From Firmicutes bacterium UBA1764 (GTDB lineage Bacteria > Bacillota > Clostridia > Peptostreptococcales > Anaerovoracaceae), in the NCBI GenBank assembly GCA_002315535.1, contig DCHA01000021.1, positions 13,487 to 36,725 of the forward strand: a stretch of DNA of 23,239 nt, read 5' to 3'. Within the stretch, counting starts at the first letter, position 1, and each line of letters opens with the position of its first letter. Shown here one piece after another: positions 22,177 to 23,239 of the stretch. The translations under genes were made by a program, and so were the position numbers. The notes beneath the pieces were generated by a model that saw nothing but the letters and a program-made list of their open reading frames with translations, ran no database searches and was not told the DNA's origin.

Positions 22177-22608
22177 TTATTCAATTTTGATAAAAATGCA
22201 GTCCTTGCAGGATTCCTCCGGAGAACCGCTCCAAATAAGGCTGTTATTTTTTTCGTCGATTTCAAAGTATCCGGAAAGCTTGTCAGCTATTGTTTCCACT
22301 GTTTCTTCTTCACCCTCAGTTTCTGAGAATGTGATTCTTTCGTGGATGCCGTTTTCGTAGATCAGATTGCCATCCTTCTTTGAAAGTTTAGCCTCCATTT
22401 GCCAGAATTCTTTTTCGAAAGCACTGCTTCCCCACCATACCTTAATGGTAACACCTTTGCTTCCCTCGGCGCTTACTTCCATGTAAGCCCTCTGGCTGAT
22501 ACTGTCTGAATATTCGCCTGTAAGATTTTCATATGCTTCTTTATTACCACATGCCGTGAGGCAGAAAATCATTGAAAGTGCTAAAAAAATTGCAAAAATT
22601 TTTTTCAT
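22177..22608 (-). CDS. Putative small lipoprotein
   Basis: The 143-residue protein has a classic lipoprotein signal: MKK, a hydrophobic stretch and the lipobox LTAC with the modified Cys at residue 20. The mature part starts GNKEAYENLTGEYSD and is acidic, predicted beta-rich, with an LTGEY / YMEVSAEG / GNLIYENG pattern like small extracellular lipocalin-like or DUF-type Firmicute lipoproteins. Cys pairs near the end (ESCKDC) may form a disulfide. Function unknown. AAAGGAAAAG precedes its ATG, and it starts 14 bases after the stop of the LysR-like gene, so the two are cotranscribed. Confidence 0.75.
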   Translation of the reverse strand: MKKIFAIFLALSMIFCLTACGNKEAYENLTGEYSDSISQRAYMEVSAEGSKGVTIKVWWGSSAFEKEFWQMEAKLSKKDGNLIYENGIHERITFSETEGEEETVETIADKLSGYFEIDEKNNSLIWSGSPEESCKDCIFIKIE

Positions 22609-22622
22609 TTTTTTCTTTTCCT

Positions 22623-22913
22623 TTATAAAAAATTATTATTGTTTTCGAAAGTCCCTGTGGATCTAGCCAGAGCAATTGCATCATCGAGTTCGGTGAGAAT
22701 CAGTGTTACACTTTTATAGAATTGCCTTCCGGTTTCATTTAGCGTGATTTTTTTTCCGTTTCGGTAAAACAGCTCTACCCCAAGTTCCTTTTCAAGACGT
22801 TTTATATTCATGCTCAGTGAGGGCTGGGCAATGTTAAGCTTTTCAGCGGCTTTGGACATATGCTCAAGTTCTGCAACAACCTTAAATTGTGTTAAAAGAT
22901 TAAGCTGTATCAC
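22623..22913 (-). CDS. Short LysR-type regulator (DNA-binding part only)
   Basis: The 96-residue protein is a clear LysR-family N-terminal winged helix-turn-helix: LLTQFKVVAELEHMSKAAEKLNIAQPSLSMNIKRLEKELGVELFYR and the linker-helix beginning. LysR proteins are usually about 290-300 residues; the effector-binding domain is missing and the frame ends in FENNNNFL. It starts with GTG, preceded by CGGAGG. Either the gene is a truncated remnant or a standalone DNA-binding protein. Tight linkage to an intact lipoprotein gene and a good promoter suggest it is still expressed. Without an effector domain it could act as a constitutive repressor of its own operon or interfere with a full-length relative. 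Confidence 0.75.
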   Translation of the reverse strand: MIQLNLLTQFKVVAELEHMSKAAEKLNIAQPSLSMNIKRLEKELGVELFYRNGKKITLNETGRQFYKSVTLILTELDDAIALARSTGTFENNNNFL

Positions 22914-22926
22914 GTTTTTCCTCCGT

Positions 22927-22947
22927 TATAGATTTTTATCTATAGAT
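22927..22947. promoter_or_regulatory. Palindromic operator candidate before the LysR-like gene
   Basis: TATAGAT-TTTT-ATCTATA (22927-22944) overlaps a second palindrome ATCTATAGAT (22938-22947). The site sits between the promoter and the GTG start, a likely position for autoregulation. Confidence 0.45.
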
Positions 22948-22956
22948 TATAGGAAA

Positions 22957-22985
22957 ATTATATATTGGACACTGACAAAAGTAAA
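22957..22985 (-). promoter_or_regulatory. Promoter of the LysR-like/lipoprotein operon
   Basis: On the minus strand TTTACT (22985-22980) and TATAAT (22962-22957) are separated by 17 bases, about 44 bases before the GTG start. Confidence 0.55.
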
Positions 22986-22989
22986 GCGA

Positions 22990-23239
22990 TACTATTAAAA
23001 ATAAGAGCTATACATAAGGCTTTCAGATTTCCGGGATGGTGCAATAACTGTTTTTGAGACTTTTGCTTGAATAATTTCTAAAATAACCTGTAACTAACAA
23101 CTTTTCTTCAGAAAAATTTATATAACCCCTTGATAATTTAACCGATTAACAAATATTAAGTATTACTTGTCAAATAAATCACGATATTGACTTTTATTAT
23201 GGTAAAATAAAGTAGCTATTATTATCGAATGGTTTACTT
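22990..23239. other. AT-rich non-coding end of window
   Basis: No convincing coding frame was found. A possible extended -10 (TGG then TAAAAT, 23200-23208) on the plus strand, without a good -35, may start a gene beyond the window. Nothing else is supported. Confidence 0.4.

Overview
The window looks like part of the chromosome of an anaerobic, low-to-moderate G+C Firmicute, probably a Clostridia member. It opens with the end of an Rnf complex operon. Most genes have strong AGGAGG-type ribosome sites, and there is a CotH/VTC cell-surface cluster and an ECF-type vitamin importer component. No rRNA, tRNA, CRISPR array, insertion sequence or phage gene was seen.

Left flank (1-6850). The rnfA 3' end and rnfB are followed by a strong terminator. 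Next, on the minus strand, is a large orphan protein with a papain/AvrRpt2-like cysteine-protease centre. A plus-strand cluster follows: a VTC-domain protein, a DUF4956 membrane protein and a CotH-family kinase-like protein.

Junction (6850-7260). This stretch holds a compact convergent pair of promoters and transcripts sharing one bidirectional terminator. It has the layout of a type I toxin-antitoxin locus and encodes a 25-residue hydrophobic peptide.

Central catabolic block (7259-21029). It is visibly more AT-rich, with AAA-biased lysine codons, and may be a transferred island. It contains a DUF362 protein and a small CxxC protein (minus strand), then a divergent sigma-54 activator with PAS, AAA+ and Fis-type HTH domains. 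Two divergent operons follow. The left one has a three-helix membrane protein and permease A. The right one has two M24-fold proteins with degenerate metal sites, a thiolase, an L-carnitine-dehydrogenase-like protein, a beta-keto-acid cleavage enzyme (BKACE), PduL, butyrate kinase and permease B. The 313 bp between them carries two near-perfect -24/-12 promoters pointing outward, with a perfect 14-bp inverted repeat between them as a likely shared activator site. The enzymes can be read as a substrate-level phosphorylation route. A beta-hydroxy acid is imported, oxidised, cleaved with acetyl-CoA to acetoacetate plus a new acyl-CoA, and the acyl-CoA is cashed in for ATP. The substrate is not known; carnitine or a carnitine-like hydroxy acid is one candidate.

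Right flank (21083-23239). Composition returns to that of the left flank: an ECF S component with a uridine-kinase-like P-loop protein, then on the minus strand a lipoprotein and a LysR-type gene reduced to its DNA-binding part.

The best candidates for something undescribed are the sigma-54/M24-pair/BKACE/PduL-Buk pathway and the small toxin-antitoxin-like locus at the block's left edge.
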